DNA from: Chryseobacterium sp. 52 | Lineage (GTDB): Bacteria; Bacteroidota; Bacteroidia; Flavobacteriales; Weeksellaceae | NCBI RefSeq assembly: GCF_002754245.1 | Contig: NZ_PEEX01000001.1 | Location: 992,001-1,056,000 of the forward strand | Direction of reading: 5' to 3' | DNA: 64,000 bases | Shown: piece after piece, positions 44,057 to 52,828 of the stretch | How the letters are laid out: each line of letters opens with the position of its first letter | Position numbering within the stretch: position 1 is the stretch's first letter | Translations under genes and position numbers: made by a program | The notes under the pieces: model-generated | What the model was told of the DNA's origin: nothing | The model's database searches: none | The model's input: the letters and a program-made list of their open reading frames with translations, nothing else

Positions 44057-46657
44057 ATGGATAAAAAATTATTTTTATGGCCGGTTTCTGTGGCCGTATT
44101 CTTTGCTTTTGGTAAAATCAATGCACAAAATTCAAATGGACTTATTCAGGATTACTATCAGAAAAGTGGACAATTCGCACAAAAGAATGGCACCGGTAAT
44201 AAAACTGGAGTTATTATTTTAAATGAAGACCCTTCCAAAAGTTTAGGGGTGAATATTGTGAATGTTCAGCAAACGTATAACGGCTTTAGAATCTATAATG
44301 CTTTAGGAAAAGTAATGATCAAAGACGATAAAGTTATTTCTGAAAAAAACGATTTTAAAAAAAATGTAGCTGTTGCCAGTCAGGGAAAGTCTAAGGAAAA
44401 ACTCTCAGAAGAGATTCTTAAACAAAAACTGAATCTTGCTGAAATTTCCAAGGTAGATTACCTTCCCAACGTATATTTTGAAAAGAACGGAGTGTATGTT
44501 GAAGCAAAAGAATTGTTTGTTTCGGATAAAAATTCCGCGGATGTATGGCACGTCATTGCTAATGCGGATACAGGGGACGTTCTTTCGAAAGATAATTTAA
44601 CGTTAGACTGTAATTTTACACATAACAGTGATTCTGACGATGAATCAGAAGCCCATGCAATACAACATCTGGGATCTGATGCAGAGTCTGACGTGTTGGT
44701 GGGTGTATTAAACAGACAAGTAGATAGTAACCTGCTTGCGCCTACTAATGCTTCTTACAATGTTTTTCCACTTCCTACAGAAGCCCCTACATTTGGTGCT
44801 CGTGCAGTACTCAATAATCCGTGGGATATATCAGCCTCACCGGAAGGGTGGCACTCTGATGGAACCAATACCTACACCAATACCAGAGGAAATAATGTGT
44901 ATGCCTATTCTGATCAGACCAACACGAATACACCAGGCTATTCACCGAACGGAGGAAGTACGCTTAACTTCAATTTTTCTTTTGATGAAGGGAGATATAT
45001 AAGCCCTTTCGCACACAGAGATGCTTCCATCACGAATTTATTCTATATGAATAATAAGATGCATGATATTTTCTATAAGTTTGGATTTACAGAGGCTGCA
45101 AGAAACTATCAGACCAATAACTTCGCGAATGGAGGAATGGGAGGAGATGCCGTAAATGCTGAAGCCTATGACGGAAGTGGCCTGAATAATGCCAATTTCA
45201 GCTCAGGATATGAAACTACAATAAACGGACAGGTTTTCCTTGCTGCTCCAAGAATGCAGATGTATATTTATGACAGAACCCAGACTACAGCAGACCCTAT
45301 TTCCAGATATCAGTATAATTCTCCCACAACGGCTGTAGCCAGAGCTAAAGCAATGACGGGTACTGCATCTTTCGGACCTCTCTTATTTGACGGACAGTCG
45401 GTGACCGGAAACCTTGCTGTTTCAGTACCCGCAGATGCATGTACACAACCCGCAGCAGGAAGCCTGACAGGTAAAATAGCCGTGATTACAAGTACAGGCT
45501 GTGAATACGGACTTAAAGTTTTAAATGCACAGAATGCAGGAGCAATAGGAGCTATCGTTTACAGACCGAGTACGGATACCCCAATCAGCATGGGAGGAGG
45601 GGCTTCTGGAGGACAAGTAACAATTCCTTCCATCAATATAGGTAAAACGGAAGGATTATATATGGTGGCAGAACTTGGAAATGGAAATGTTATCAATGCT
45701 ACGTTAGCCAATGATTTTAATGGGTTTAGACATTCAAGTCTGGACAATGGGATCGTTGCTCATGAATATGGACATGGTATTTCAAACAGATTAACAGGCC
45801 AGGGCTACAGTTGTCTTTCTGCCACCAACAGTGCAGAACAGATGGGTGAAGGCTGGTCCGATTTCTTTGCTTTAATGCTGACTGCAAGACCTGGTGATAC
45901 GTCAGCTCTGGCAAGAGGGATGGCAACATATTCTAAAGGAGAAGCTCCGTCAGGAGGAGGAATCAGACCTGCAAAATACTCACCCGACTTTGCGGTAAAC
46001 AGCTATACATATGGAAATACAAACACCGTTAGTGGTTCTCATGCCATAGGATTTATATGGGCTAGCATGTTGTGGGATCTTACCTGGAAATATATAGAAA
46101 AATATGGGTATAACAGTGATGTATTGGCAAGTGCTACTTCTGGAAATGCAAAAGTTCTGCAGTTGGTAGTCAACGGACTGAAGCTACAGGCTTGCAGTCC
46201 TACATTTATTGACGGTAGAGATGCTATTCTTCAGGCAGATGCTGTAGGAAACGGAGGAATTGATAAATGTATGATCTGGGGTGCTTTTGCCAAGAGAGGA
46301 CTGGGGGTAAATGCTTCTGCAGGAGTTAGAGCAACAGCGAATGACCAGGTTGAAAATTTTGCTGTTCCTCAGGAGTGTATTGCTGCTTTGGCGACTCAGG
46401 ATCTTACAAAGGCAGATCATAAGTTTATTATTTTCCCAAATCCCACCTATGATGAATTCTTTGTAGGGAACTTAGAGACATCTTCCAAAGACGTACAGAT
46501 CAAAATGTTTGATATGTCCGGGAAATTAGTATTCTCTGATGCCAGAAATTCTCAGTCCAAAAAAGCAATTTCTACAAAAGGCCTTCAAAAAGGAGTGTAT
46601 ATGGTACACATCAAGCAGGGTGAAAAAGCTCAGACTGAAAAATTAATTGTGAGATAA
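44057..46657 (+). CDS. T9SS-secreted M36 (fungalysin-type) metalloprotease
   Basis: An 866-residue secreted protease. A signal peptide (residues 1-23, ending INAQ) is followed by a propeptide with an FTP/PepSY-like region (about 45-190). The M36 catalytic domain has its zinc site HEYGHGISNRL at H569 and the downstream EGWSDFFALMLTARPGDT, whose Glu is the third ligand. A PA domain inserted before it (about 470-540, with GKIAVITSTGCEYGLKV) is common in such proteases. The last 75 residues are a T9SS type A sorting domain (FPNPTYDEFFVGNL). It probably digests extracellular proteins. A terminator follows at 46679. Confidence 0.93.
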   Translation: MDKKLFLWPVSVAVFFAFGKINAQNSNGLIQDYYQKSGQFAQKNGTGNKTGVIILNEDPSKSLGVNIVNVQQTYNGFRIYNALGKVMIKDDKVISEKNDFKKNVAVASQGKSKEKLSEEILKQKLNLAEISKVDYLPNVYFEKNGVYVEAKELFVSDKNSADVWHVIANADTGDVLSKDNLTLDCNFTHNSDSDDESEAHAIQHLGSDAESDVLVGVLNRQVDSNLLAPTNASYNVFPLPTEAPTFGARAVLNNPWDISASPEGWHSDGTNTYTNTRGNNVYAYSDQTNTNTPGYSPNGGSTLNFNFSFDEGRYISPFAHRDASITNLFYMNNKMHDIFYKFGFTEAARNYQTNNFANGGMGGDAVNAEAYDGSGLNNANFSSGYETTINGQVFLAAPRMQMYIYDRTQTTADPISRYQYNSPTTAVARAKAMTGTASFGPLLFDGQSVTGNLAVSVPADACTQPAAGSLTGKIAVITSTGCEYGLKVLNAQNAGAIGAIVYRPSTDTPISMGGGASGGQVTIPSINIGKTEGLYMVAELGNGNVINATLANDFNGFRHSSLDNGIVAHEYGHGISNRLTGQGYSCLSATNSAEQMGEGWSDFFALMLTARPGDTSALARGMATYSKGEAPSGGGIRPAKYSPDFAVNSYTYGNTNTVSGSHAIGFIWASMLWDLTWKYIEKYGYNSDVLASATSGNAKVLQLVVNGLKLQACSPTFIDGRDAILQADAVGNGGIDKCMIWGAFAKRGLGVNASAGVRATANDQVENFAVPQECIAALATQDLTKADHKFIIFPNPTYDEFFVGNLETSSKDVQIKMFDMSGKLVFSDARNSQSKKAISTKGLQKGVYMVHIKQGEKAQTEKLIVR

Positions 46658-46678
46658 GCCATAGGGTTTAATGAATAT

Positions 46679-46706
46679 AAAAGGGCCTGCAAAGGTCCTT
46701 TTTTTG
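46679..46706 (+). terminator. Hairpin terminator
   Basis: AAAGGGCC and GGTCCTTT arms (one G-T pair) enclose TGCAAA and a T-run follows. It ends the M36 protease gene, only 13 bp before the next start codon. Confidence 0.82.
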
Positions 46707-46718
46707 TAGCTTTAATAT

Positions 46719-47711
46719 ATGGAACTGTATTTTAAACTTAACATACTTCAGCTAAAAGAAACATTCTCCATTGCCTACGGAAATTATGACAGAAGAGAAG
46801 CATTGCTTGTAGAGTTATCTTATTTAAATTGTAAAGGCTATGGTGAATGTGTTGCGATAGATTATTATCAGATCAATCTAAAAGACTTTATCATAAGACT
46901 ACAAGAAATAAAACCCTTACTTGAAAAGCACACAATCATTCATCCGAAAGAATTTTTTCGATTTCTTTCGGAGATGAATCTGCACCCGTTTTTGTTGTCT
47001 GCTTTAGACTGTGCCTATTGGGATTTATTCGGAAAACTTGAAAACAAAAGCTTTACAGAATTAAATGCCATTCCGTCTGATAACTTAGCGGAAAGCTCTA
47101 TTACTATTTCTGTAGCAGAAATTAATGAACAGATCAGGAAAATAGAAAACAGCAGCTGGAGCAAATTCAAAGTCAAGTGTAAAGGCCTCAATAAAGATAA
47201 TGTTGAAAAACTTTTGCAACTCAACCGGAACATTGCATTAGACTCCAACGCCAGTTTTACAGATGAAGACTGTCTCTGGCTTCAGGAATATGAAATGAGC
47301 AGCACGTTTTCCTATCTTGAACAGCCAAGACCCATTGACAATTATAAAATACTTAATAAGGTGGGCTTTGCGAACTGGATGGCAGACGAAGACTGTCAGG
47401 ATCTCAACTCTCTTGAAGAACTTCTGCCTTACTATAAAAGTGTCAATATTAAATTAATGAAATGCGGAGGCCTCACTCCGGCATTGGAAATGATCAGAAA
47501 AGCAAAAGAATTAGGGTATAAAATTATGATCGGCTGTATGACGGAATCAACCGTCGGGATCTCTGCAGGCTGTGTGCTGGCCGGACTTACCGATTTTGCC
47601 GATCTGGACGGAGCCAATCTGATCTCCAATGATCAGGCATCAGGAAATTGTGTGGAAAATGGAAAAATAATCCTGTCCGGAAAACCAGGATTGGGAATCG
47701 TTTTAAAATAA
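46719..47711 (+). CDS. Enolase-superfamily dipeptide epimerase
   Basis: A 330-residue member of the mandelate racemase/muconate cycloisomerase branch of the enolase superfamily. The proton-relay Lys lies in KFKVKCKG (about residue 150), the three metal ligands in LDSNASF, LEQPRP and MADEDCQD, and the second catalytic Lys in NIKLMKCGG. Flavobacterial proteins with this sequence are usually L-Ala-D/L-Glu epimerases of murein recycling, which I think likeliest. o-Succinylbenzoate synthase is the main alternative, but no menaquinone genes are near. The start is 13 bp after a terminator, so it has its own promoter. Confidence 0.8.
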   Translation: MELYFKLNILQLKETFSIAYGNYDRREALLVELSYLNCKGYGECVAIDYYQINLKDFIIRLQEIKPLLEKHTIIHPKEFFRFLSEMNLHPFLLSALDCAYWDLFGKLENKSFTELNAIPSDNLAESSITISVAEINEQIRKIENSSWSKFKVKCKGLNKDNVEKLLQLNRNIALDSNASFTDEDCLWLQEYEMSSTFSYLEQPRPIDNYKILNKVGFANWMADEDCQDLNSLEELLPYYKSVNIKLMKCGGLTPALEMIRKAKELGYKIMIGCMTESTVGISAGCVLAGLTDFADLDGANLISNDQASGNCVENGKIILSGKPGLGIVLK

Positions 47712-47789
47712 GCAATGACTTCCGGAGAACAAAAAATAAGAAGGAAGTGATGAATGATCTCAGCCACAGAAGACCAATATACTCAAACA

Positions 47790-48077
47790 CTATTTCTTAT
47801 TCACAGAAATCAGATAATCATAAACCATCTGGTGCTGCTCGTCGCTTAACTTAGCTTTCGGAGCCATTCTGCTTAACGTTTTAATCCATCCCTGATCATC
47901 ATGTTTAGCCGGATCCGGGAGTTTATGGCATCTGGAGCATGAATTTTCAAAAATAGTTTTACCCTGAACCAGCTGCTCAGACGCGGTATACCTGGGTCCC
48001 GTTACAGCAGTGCTTTTAGGTCCGCATGAAACCATCAATGCGGCACCGGCGAACATACTTAAAATTATTTTTTTCAT
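47790..48077 (-). CDS. Small cytochrome c lipoprotein, second of a tandem pair
   Basis: A 95-residue lipoprotein (lipid-anchor Cys18 in LMVSC) with one haem c site, C47SRCH51, followed by KLPDP. The axial Met is probably in the C-terminal IKTLSRMAPKAKLSD. It is a monohaem electron carrier, anchored in the periplasm. It is a close paralogue of the gene just upstream: the haem-site regions are nearly identical. It lies 19 bp after it, so they are co-transcribed. The electron donor and acceptor are unknown. Confidence 0.85.
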   Translation of the reverse strand: MKKIILSMFAGAALMVSCGPKSTAVTGPRYTASEQLVQGKTIFENSCSRCHKLPDPAKHDDQGWIKTLSRMAPKAKLSDEQHQMVYDYLISVNKK

Positions 48078-48096
48078 ATCTCTATTTTGGTGGTGA

Positions 48097-48387
48097 TTAT
48101 TTTTTCACAGAAACAACATAATCATAAACCCATTGGTGCTGCTCATCAGTCAGTTTTGCTTTTGGAGCCATTGAATTCATGATTCCTACCCACTGTACAG
48201 AAGTATGTTCCGTAGGATCCGGTAGTTTATGACATCTTCCGCAGGCATTTTCAAAAATTGTTTTCCCCTGTGCCATCTGTTCAGCAGTAGATACAGCAGG
48301 TCCTATGGGGGCCGCTGTAGAAGCTTTTGGGGTACAGGATGCCAGTAATAGGCAGGTAAATAATGCAGCAGCAGATATTTTTTTCAT
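48097..48387 (-). CDS. Small cytochrome c lipoprotein, first of a tandem pair
   Basis: A 96-residue lipoprotein with the anchor Cys18 in LLLASC and a haem c site, C49GRCH53, then KLPDP. I start it at 48387, which gives a proper lipoprotein signal; an ATG seven codons upstream would spoil it. Like its neighbour it ends with VVSVKK-type Lys residues and a probable axial Met in IMNSMAPKAKL. Duplicated monohaem cytochromes of this type suggest electron transfer to a periplasmic or outer-membrane oxidoreductase; none is encoded nearby. Confidence 0.83.
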   Translation of the reverse strand: MKKISAAALFTCLLLASCTPKASTAAPIGPAVSTAEQMAQGKTIFENACGRCHKLPDPTEHTSVQWVGIMNSMAPKAKLTDEQHQWVYDYVVSVKK

Positions 48388-48515
48388 GTTTCTTAGATTT
48401 TGATTCATAACAAATGTAGGAATTTCCCTCTCCCGTTGATGAAATGGACTCTAGTTTTAATTTAGAAGAAATAAAATTAATGCCCGTTTGTATGGAACTT
48501 TGAAGGTTATTTTTA

Positions 48516-48523
48516 TACTTTTG
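48516..48523 (+). promoter_or_regulatory. -7 element of meaB, close to the start codon
   Basis: TACTTTTG is a perfect -7 element; a TTTG lies 25 bp upstream at 48487-48490, a little far. The ATG follows only five bases after the element, so the meaB message would have almost no 5' leader. Confidence 0.55.
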
Positions 48524-48528
48524 AATCA

Positions 48529-49512
48529 ATGAAATTTTCTACAGAAGAACTAATCGGGGGAATACGATCAGGAAATAAACGTCTGATCGCAAAAGCTATT
48601 ACATTAGTTGAAAGTAAAAAAGCCGAGCACAGGAGCCAGGCAGAAGAACTTCTGAAAAAAATAATGCCTTTCACAGGAAATTCTGTCAGGGTGGGGATTA
48701 CCGGAGTACCTGGTGCCGGAAAATCTACATTTATTGAAAACTTTGGACGGTTGGTTATTGCTAATGATAAAAAAGTAGCCGTTCTCGCCATTGATCCCAG
48801 CTCTTCTATCAATAAAGGAAGTATTTTGGGCGACAAAACCAGAATGGAAGAACTGGCCAGAGAAGAAAATGCCTTTATACGTCCTTCCCCGAGTTCCGGA
48901 TTCCTTGGTGGGGTAGCCAATACCACTTTTGAAACCATGATGATCTGCGAAGCGGCAGGATACGATTATATCTTAATAGAAACAGTAGGGGTAGGGCAGT
49001 CAGAAGTTTTGGTCTCCGATATTACCGATGTATTTTTATTCCTGAAGATTATTGGTGGCGGAGACGAACTGCAAGGAATCAAGCGTGGTATTATGGAAAT
49101 GGTGGATCTTATTTTCATCAATAAAGTAGAGAAGGATAATCTGCAGAAAGCAAAAAATACAAGACTGGAACTGAAAAGAGCACTGGATTTTATTCCTCCC
49201 AAAGAAAAAGGCTGGAAAATCCCGGTATTATTAGGCTCTGCCCTTTACAATGAAGGTTTGGCTGAGGTTTTTGATACCATCACCCAATTCATAGACCTGA
49301 AAAAGAAGACCGGGCGTTTTAGTGAGGTCCGTACCCTTCAGGCAGAAAAACGTTTTGAATACTGGGTGCAGGAATATATTCTGTCGATGATGAAAAGGAG
49401 CAATACTGTGGAAGAAGCATATGTACAGCACAAAAAAAATGCTTCAGAAATGGTTTCTAATCCCAGCACTGAAGCAAAACTGTTTGTTGAAAAATTTTTA
49501 TCTAAAGATTAA
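48529..49512 (+). CDS. meaB: Methylmalonyl-CoA mutase-associated GTPase MeaB
   Basis: A 327-residue G3E-family GTPase that loads and protects the B12 cofactor of methylmalonyl-CoA mutase. Walker A GVPGAGKS is at residues 59-66; DPSSSINKGSILGDKTRM, ETVGVGQSE and the NK-type base-recognition motif FINKVE follow. Length is normal. The mutase gene is 10.5 kb upstream on the same strand (35841-37961), so the two are not in one operon. Its stop overlaps the convergent DUF4251 gene by 4 bp. The -7 element is unusually close to the ATG. Confidence 0.95.
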   Translation: MKFSTEELIGGIRSGNKRLIAKAITLVESKKAEHRSQAEELLKKIMPFTGNSVRVGITGVPGAGKSTFIENFGRLVIANDKKVAVLAIDPSSSINKGSILGDKTRMEELAREENAFIRPSPSSGFLGGVANTTFETMMICEAAGYDYILIETVGVGQSEVLVSDITDVFLFLKIIGGGDELQGIKRGIMEMVDLIFINKVEKDNLQKAKNTRLELKRALDFIPPKEKGWKIPVLLGSALYNEGLAEVFDTITQFIDLKKKTGRFSEVRTLQAEKRFEYWVQEYILSMMKRSNTVEEAYVQHKKNASEMVSNPSTEAKLFVEKFLSKD

Positions 49513-50057
49513 AGTTTATCCTTGTCTTGCGGTTTTTCTTCATTCTTGGAAACATAGCCGTCATACGTGATTGGCTGTCTGTCATTACTTCGCATAGAAA
49601 CGAATGCCTTACCGTTTTTGAATACTTCTATATTGATTTCGTCAACATTTCGGACATCATTAGGTTTGATTTTTAACGTCCAGGTTCCTTTTTTATTCTG
49701 AGACTTTTTTATGGTAAAATCCTTCGAAGTGAACCGGTAGCTGCTGTCAGATGTATTGTATGAGGCATTAAACATTCTTCCGAAATAAGGGAGAACCACT
49801 TCTAAATTGTTTTTCTTAAGCTCTATCGAATAACTTCCGTCCAGTTGAAGCATTCGTGCAGCTGGTGCATTCTGAATAGAACCAATTGCATTAATCACTT
49901 CATAATTCATAGGATTTGCCCGTTGTGCATAAAAAGTAAACTCTTCAGAATCTACTAGCGTGTCTACTGTTTTGGAATCTAATGAAGCCTGCGAAGAGCA
50001 GCTCTGGAAGAAAAAAAGAAACCCAAAAATGAATATAAGTGAAATATACTTTTTCAT
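49509..50057 (-). CDS. DUF4251 domain lipoprotein
   Basis: A 182-residue lipoprotein (signal MKKYISLIFIFGFLFFF with the lipobox QSC). The mature part carries EFTFYAQRANPMNYEVINAIGSIQNAPAARMLQLDGSYSIELKKNNLEVVLPYFGRMFNASYNTSDSSYRF-type features, condensed: this is the DUF4251 fold found in Bacteroidota, with unknown function. I start at the ATG at 50057, which gives a proper signal peptide. It is convergent with meaB and divergent from the M48 protease gene. Confidence 0.8.
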   Translation of the reverse strand: MKKYISLIFIFGFLFFFQSCSSQASLDSKTVDTLVDSEEFTFYAQRANPMNYEVINAIGSIQNAPAARMLQLDGSYSIELKKNNLEVVLPYFGRMFNASYNTSDSSYRFTSKDFTIKKSQNKKGTWTLKIKPNDVRNVDEINIEVFKNGKAFVSMRSNDRQPITYDGYVSKNEEKPQDKDKL

Positions 50058-50164
50058 AACCGTAATAATTGTTAAATTTAAATAGCAAAATGTATGCAAA
50101 TATATTCCTTCTCAACCATTTTGGAATAAAAATTGTAAATGTTGAATTATTAATCTCTCGAACT

Positions 50165-50971
50165 ATGAAATTTACACATCTATTAGGAATAGGAGCAGTT
50201 GTTCTTTCAACTGCAGCTTGCACTACCAATCCAATTACAGGCAGATCTTCATTACAGATTGCTAATAATTCGGAAATATTAACGATGTCTTCTCAGGAAT
50301 ATAAGACGACATTGTCTAAATCTAAAATTATTTCAGGGACTGCAGATGCTAAAAGAGTAGTCAATGTGGGAAGCAGAATAAAAAATGCAGCAGAAAGATA
50401 TTACCAAAGCATCGGAAGATCAGCTGATCTTGCCAACTACAGCTGGGAATTTAATCTCCTGCAGAGTAATGAGCTGAATGCATGGTGTATGCCTGGCGGA
50501 AAAGTAGCCGTTTATACGGGAATTCTTCCTGTTACGAAAAGTGACAACGGTCTAGCAGTGGTTTTGGGGCATGAAGTTTCACACGCTTTGGCAGGACATG
50601 GAAATGAGAGAATTTCTCAGGCCATGGTAGCGCAGTATGGCGGTTCTATTTTGGGAGGAACAATGTCCAATTCACAGTGGGCCGGTATTTTTGAAAAAGT
50701 ATATCCTATCGGGTCTCAGGTAGCCTTATTAAAATACGGAAGAAATCAGGAGTCAGAAGCAGATCAGATGGGATTGTATCTGATGTCTATGGCCGGATAT
50801 GATCCAAGAGAGGCCATCCCTTTCTGGAACAGAATGGAAGGAGCATCTTCAGGAGCAAGACAGCCGGAATTCCTTTCTACCCACCCCAATCCTGAAACCA
50901 GAATTTCAGATATCAATAAAGACCTTCCGAAAGCTTTGGAATACTATAAAGCTGCCGGAGGGAAAATATAA
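50165..50971 (+). CDS. M48 family zinc metallopeptidase (lipoprotein)
   Basis: A 268-residue periplasmic lipoprotein protease, related to LoiP/YcaL/BepA. Signal peptide MKFTHLLGIGAVVLSTAAC ends in a lipidated Cys (residue 19). The zinc site is HEVSH at about residues 136-140, with the third ligand Glu in NQESEADQMG. The conserved N-terminal TNPITGRS after the Cys is typical of the LoiP group. It probably degrades misfolded outer-membrane proteins. Start at 50165 was chosen for the lipoprotein signal. A hairpin terminator follows. Confidence 0.9.
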   Translation: MKFTHLLGIGAVVLSTAACTTNPITGRSSLQIANNSEILTMSSQEYKTTLSKSKIISGTADAKRVVNVGSRIKNAAERYYQSIGRSADLANYSWEFNLLQSNELNAWCMPGGKVAVYTGILPVTKSDNGLAVVLGHEVSHALAGHGNERISQAMVAQYGGSILGGTMSNSQWAGIFEKVYPIGSQVALLKYGRNQESEADQMGLYLMSMAGYDPREAIPFWNRMEGASSGARQPEFLSTHPNPETRISDINKDLPKALEYYKAAGGKI

Positions 50972-50996
50972 TTATTCAGAATTTTAATCTTGTTAT

Positions 50997-51039
50997 AAAG
51001 CCTTATTAAATTTTCACTAAATTGGGTAAGGCTTTTTTT
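50997..51039 (+). terminator. Hairpin terminator after the M48 protease gene
   Basis: AAAGCCTTA (50997-51005) pairs with TAAGGCTTT (51027-51035) over a 21-nt loop and is followed by a long T-run. Confidence 0.82.
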
Positions 51040-51067
51040 TTAATGTAACCCACTAAACACAATATTT

Positions 51068-51379
51068 ATGAAAAGTTTATCAATCACAGGACTTATACTA
51101 CTGGCGGTTTCAGCATTGCTTTTTTATCTGACCACCGATTTTACCGTTGAAAAAATCACGATGTCTCATGTCATGGGCGTAATGGCAGGAGTAGGAATAG
51201 GTCTTATTATCGGCGGGATGGTAGGATATGTAAGTAAGGGAAGTGCAATAAAAGCTGAGGAAAAAAGAAAAGAATTCAAGCAGCTGCAGAAAGATAAAGA
51301 AGAGCTGGAAAAGCAAGCGGTAGAAATCGCTAAGCGTGAAGCTGAACTTCAGAAACAAAATCAAAACCCTCAAATCTAA
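51068..51379 (+). CDS. Small two-helix membrane protein with coiled-coil tail
   Basis: A 103-residue protein of unknown function. Two hydrophobic segments (about residues 4-21 and 33-53) are joined by a short polar loop; the remaining 45 residues are a charged coiled coil (EEKRKEFKQLQKDKEELEKQAVEIAKREAELQKQ). The topology suggests a hairpin in the inner membrane with a long cytoplasmic helix. It stands alone between terminators, with the terminator of its own message overlapping the last codons. Confidence 0.7.
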   Translation: MKSLSITGLILLAVSALLFYLTTDFTVEKITMSHVMGVMAGVGIGLIIGGMVGYVSKGSAIKAEEKRKEFKQLQKDKEELEKQAVEIAKREAELQKQNQNPQI

Positions 51380-51400
51380 GATATTGAGGGTTTTTTATAG
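51363..51400. terminator. Bidirectional hairpin terminator
   Basis: AAAACCCTCAA (51363-51373) pairs with TTGAGGGTTTT (51384-51394) and is followed by a T-run. The left arm lies within the last codons of the small membrane protein gene. It also serves the minus-strand outer-membrane protein gene ending at 51415. Confidence 0.88.
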
Positions 51401-51414
51401 ATGTTATTTTCAAA

Positions 51415-52029
51415 TTATTTAAACTTATATCCTAAACCTACCAAAAATAGATTAGGTCTGTTGTCATATCTGATCTCTGACCCGGAAACCTTGTTGATAA
51501 AGTTTCTTTCATCTTTACTGAATGAACCTTCATATCTTGCATTGATGATCAGTTTTTTAATTTCAAGCTGTGCCCCGAACTGGTATCCTACCGTGAAATT
51601 GTTTTTAACATTTTCTTTAAAATCATTGTAGGTATTGTCCTTACTCAGATTATAGCTGGCCACAGGTCCTACAAAAACGCCAAGCATATTTCCTAAAAGA
51701 TTATATCCTAAAAGAACCGGCATATCGATACGGTTGCTTTTTACATCAAAAGTAGTATTCTCCGTAGTGAATTCATTTTTGAAATGGGTGTAATATAATT
51801 CCGGCATTACATACAATGAAGTCGGAAGCCCTACTTTTAATGAAAGCCCTACATTGAAGCCTGCATTGTTTTTTCCTGTTCCTTCAATGGCGTCATTGAC
51901 TGTTCCTTTAATGTTTTTCCAGGAAGGAGAGCCTGTCGGGAATATTAAGTTGGCTTTACCTGCCAGTGAAATCTGTGCAGAAGCGAACATTGAAAACCCG
52001 ATTAATGCTATACTAAGTACCTTTTTCAT
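51415..52029 (-). CDS. Outer-membrane beta-barrel protein (porin-family)
   Basis: A 204-residue protein with a signal peptide (residues 1-19, ending FASAQ) and alternating hydrophobic strands ending in an aromatic LVGLGYKFK. It fits the small, eight-strand outer-membrane barrels (OmpW/OmpX-like, PF13568-type) of Bacteroidota. Its start overlaps the end of mlaF by 17 bp, so it is in the mlaE-mlaF operon and may be an outer-membrane partner for lipid traffic; this link is inference from context. Confidence 0.83.
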   Translation of the reverse strand: MKKVLSIALIGFSMFASAQISLAGKANLIFPTGSPSWKNIKGTVNDAIEGTGKNNAGFNVGLSLKVGLPTSLYVMPELYYTHFKNEFTTENTTFDVKSNRIDMPVLLGYNLLGNMLGVFVGPVASYNLSKDNTYNDFKENVKNNFTVGYQFGAQLEIKKLIINARYEGSFSKDERNFINKVSGSEIRYDNRPNLFLVGLGYKFK

Positions 52030-52828
52030 TATCGTCTATTTTATGAATTGTATTTTCAATCGTTTTATTATTTTCAAGTAGATATTCTCTCAGTTCTTTA
52101 AACAGTTCTGAAGAATAAACGAAGTCAATAAGATTTTTATTGCCCGCAGTGATCAGTCCGTCTTTATTGCCTTCCCACTCTTTGATTCCTAATCTCAGGT
52201 ACACAATTTTCTCACCAATCGTCATCACAGAGTTCATATCATGTGTATTGATGATGGTTGTTGTATTATATTCTTTGGTGATCTCAAGAAGGAGATCATC
52301 AATAATGTTTGAAGTATAGGGATCAAGCCCGGAGTTGGGTTCATCACAAAACAGATATTTTGGGTGGTTGACGATGGCTCTTGCGATGGCTACACGTTTT
52401 TGCATCCCTCCGGAAATCTCAGAAGGAAATTTTCTGTTAGCCTTATCCAGATGCACTCTTCCGATTACCTCAAAAACCCTTCTCTTTTTTTCTCTAAAAG
52501 TCAGGTTGGTAAACATATCCAGAGGAAACATAATATTTTCTTCCACCGTTAAAGAGTCAAACAAAGCACTTCCCTGAAATAGAGTTCCTATTTCAGCCCG
52601 TAAATGCTGCTTCTCTTCTCTATTCATTATATTGATATCCCTTCCGTCAAAAAGGATTTCACCTGAAGAAGGTGGATATACATTCAATAAGCTTTTAAGA
52701 AAAACTGTTTTTCCAGAACCACTCTGTCCGATAATTAAGTTTACTTTTCCTTTATCGAACGTCGTTGAAATTCCCTTAAGTACTTCAACATCATCAAAAC
52801 TTTTCTTAAGATCCTTTACCTCAATCAT
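52013..52828 (-). CDS. mlaF: MlaF-like lipid ABC transporter ATPase
   Basis: A 271-residue ATPase of the Mla lipid-transport system. Walker A GQSGSGKT is at residues 34-41, the signature SGGMQKRVAIAR in the middle and Walker B FCDEPNSGLDP. The MlaF-typical EPNSGLD after the Walker B separates it from general exporters. I start at 52828 (MIEVKDLKK); the open frame extends 20 codons further upstream without family similarity. Its ATG shares one base with the mlaE stop (TAATG), and its stop overlaps the barrel-protein start. Confidence 0.9.
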   Translation of the reverse strand: MIEVKDLKKSFDDVEVLKGISTTFDKGKVNLIIGQSGSGKTVFLKSLLNVYPPSSGEILFDGRDINIMNREEKQHLRAEIGTLFQGSALFDSLTVEENIMFPLDMFTNLTFREKKRRVFEVIGRVHLDKANRKFPSEISGGMQKRVAIARAIVNHPKYLFCDEPNSGLDPYTSNIIDDLLLEITKEYNTTTIINTHDMNSVMTIGEKIVYLRLGIKEWEGNKDGLITAGNKNLIDFVYSSELFKELREYLLENNKTIENTIHKIDDNEKGT

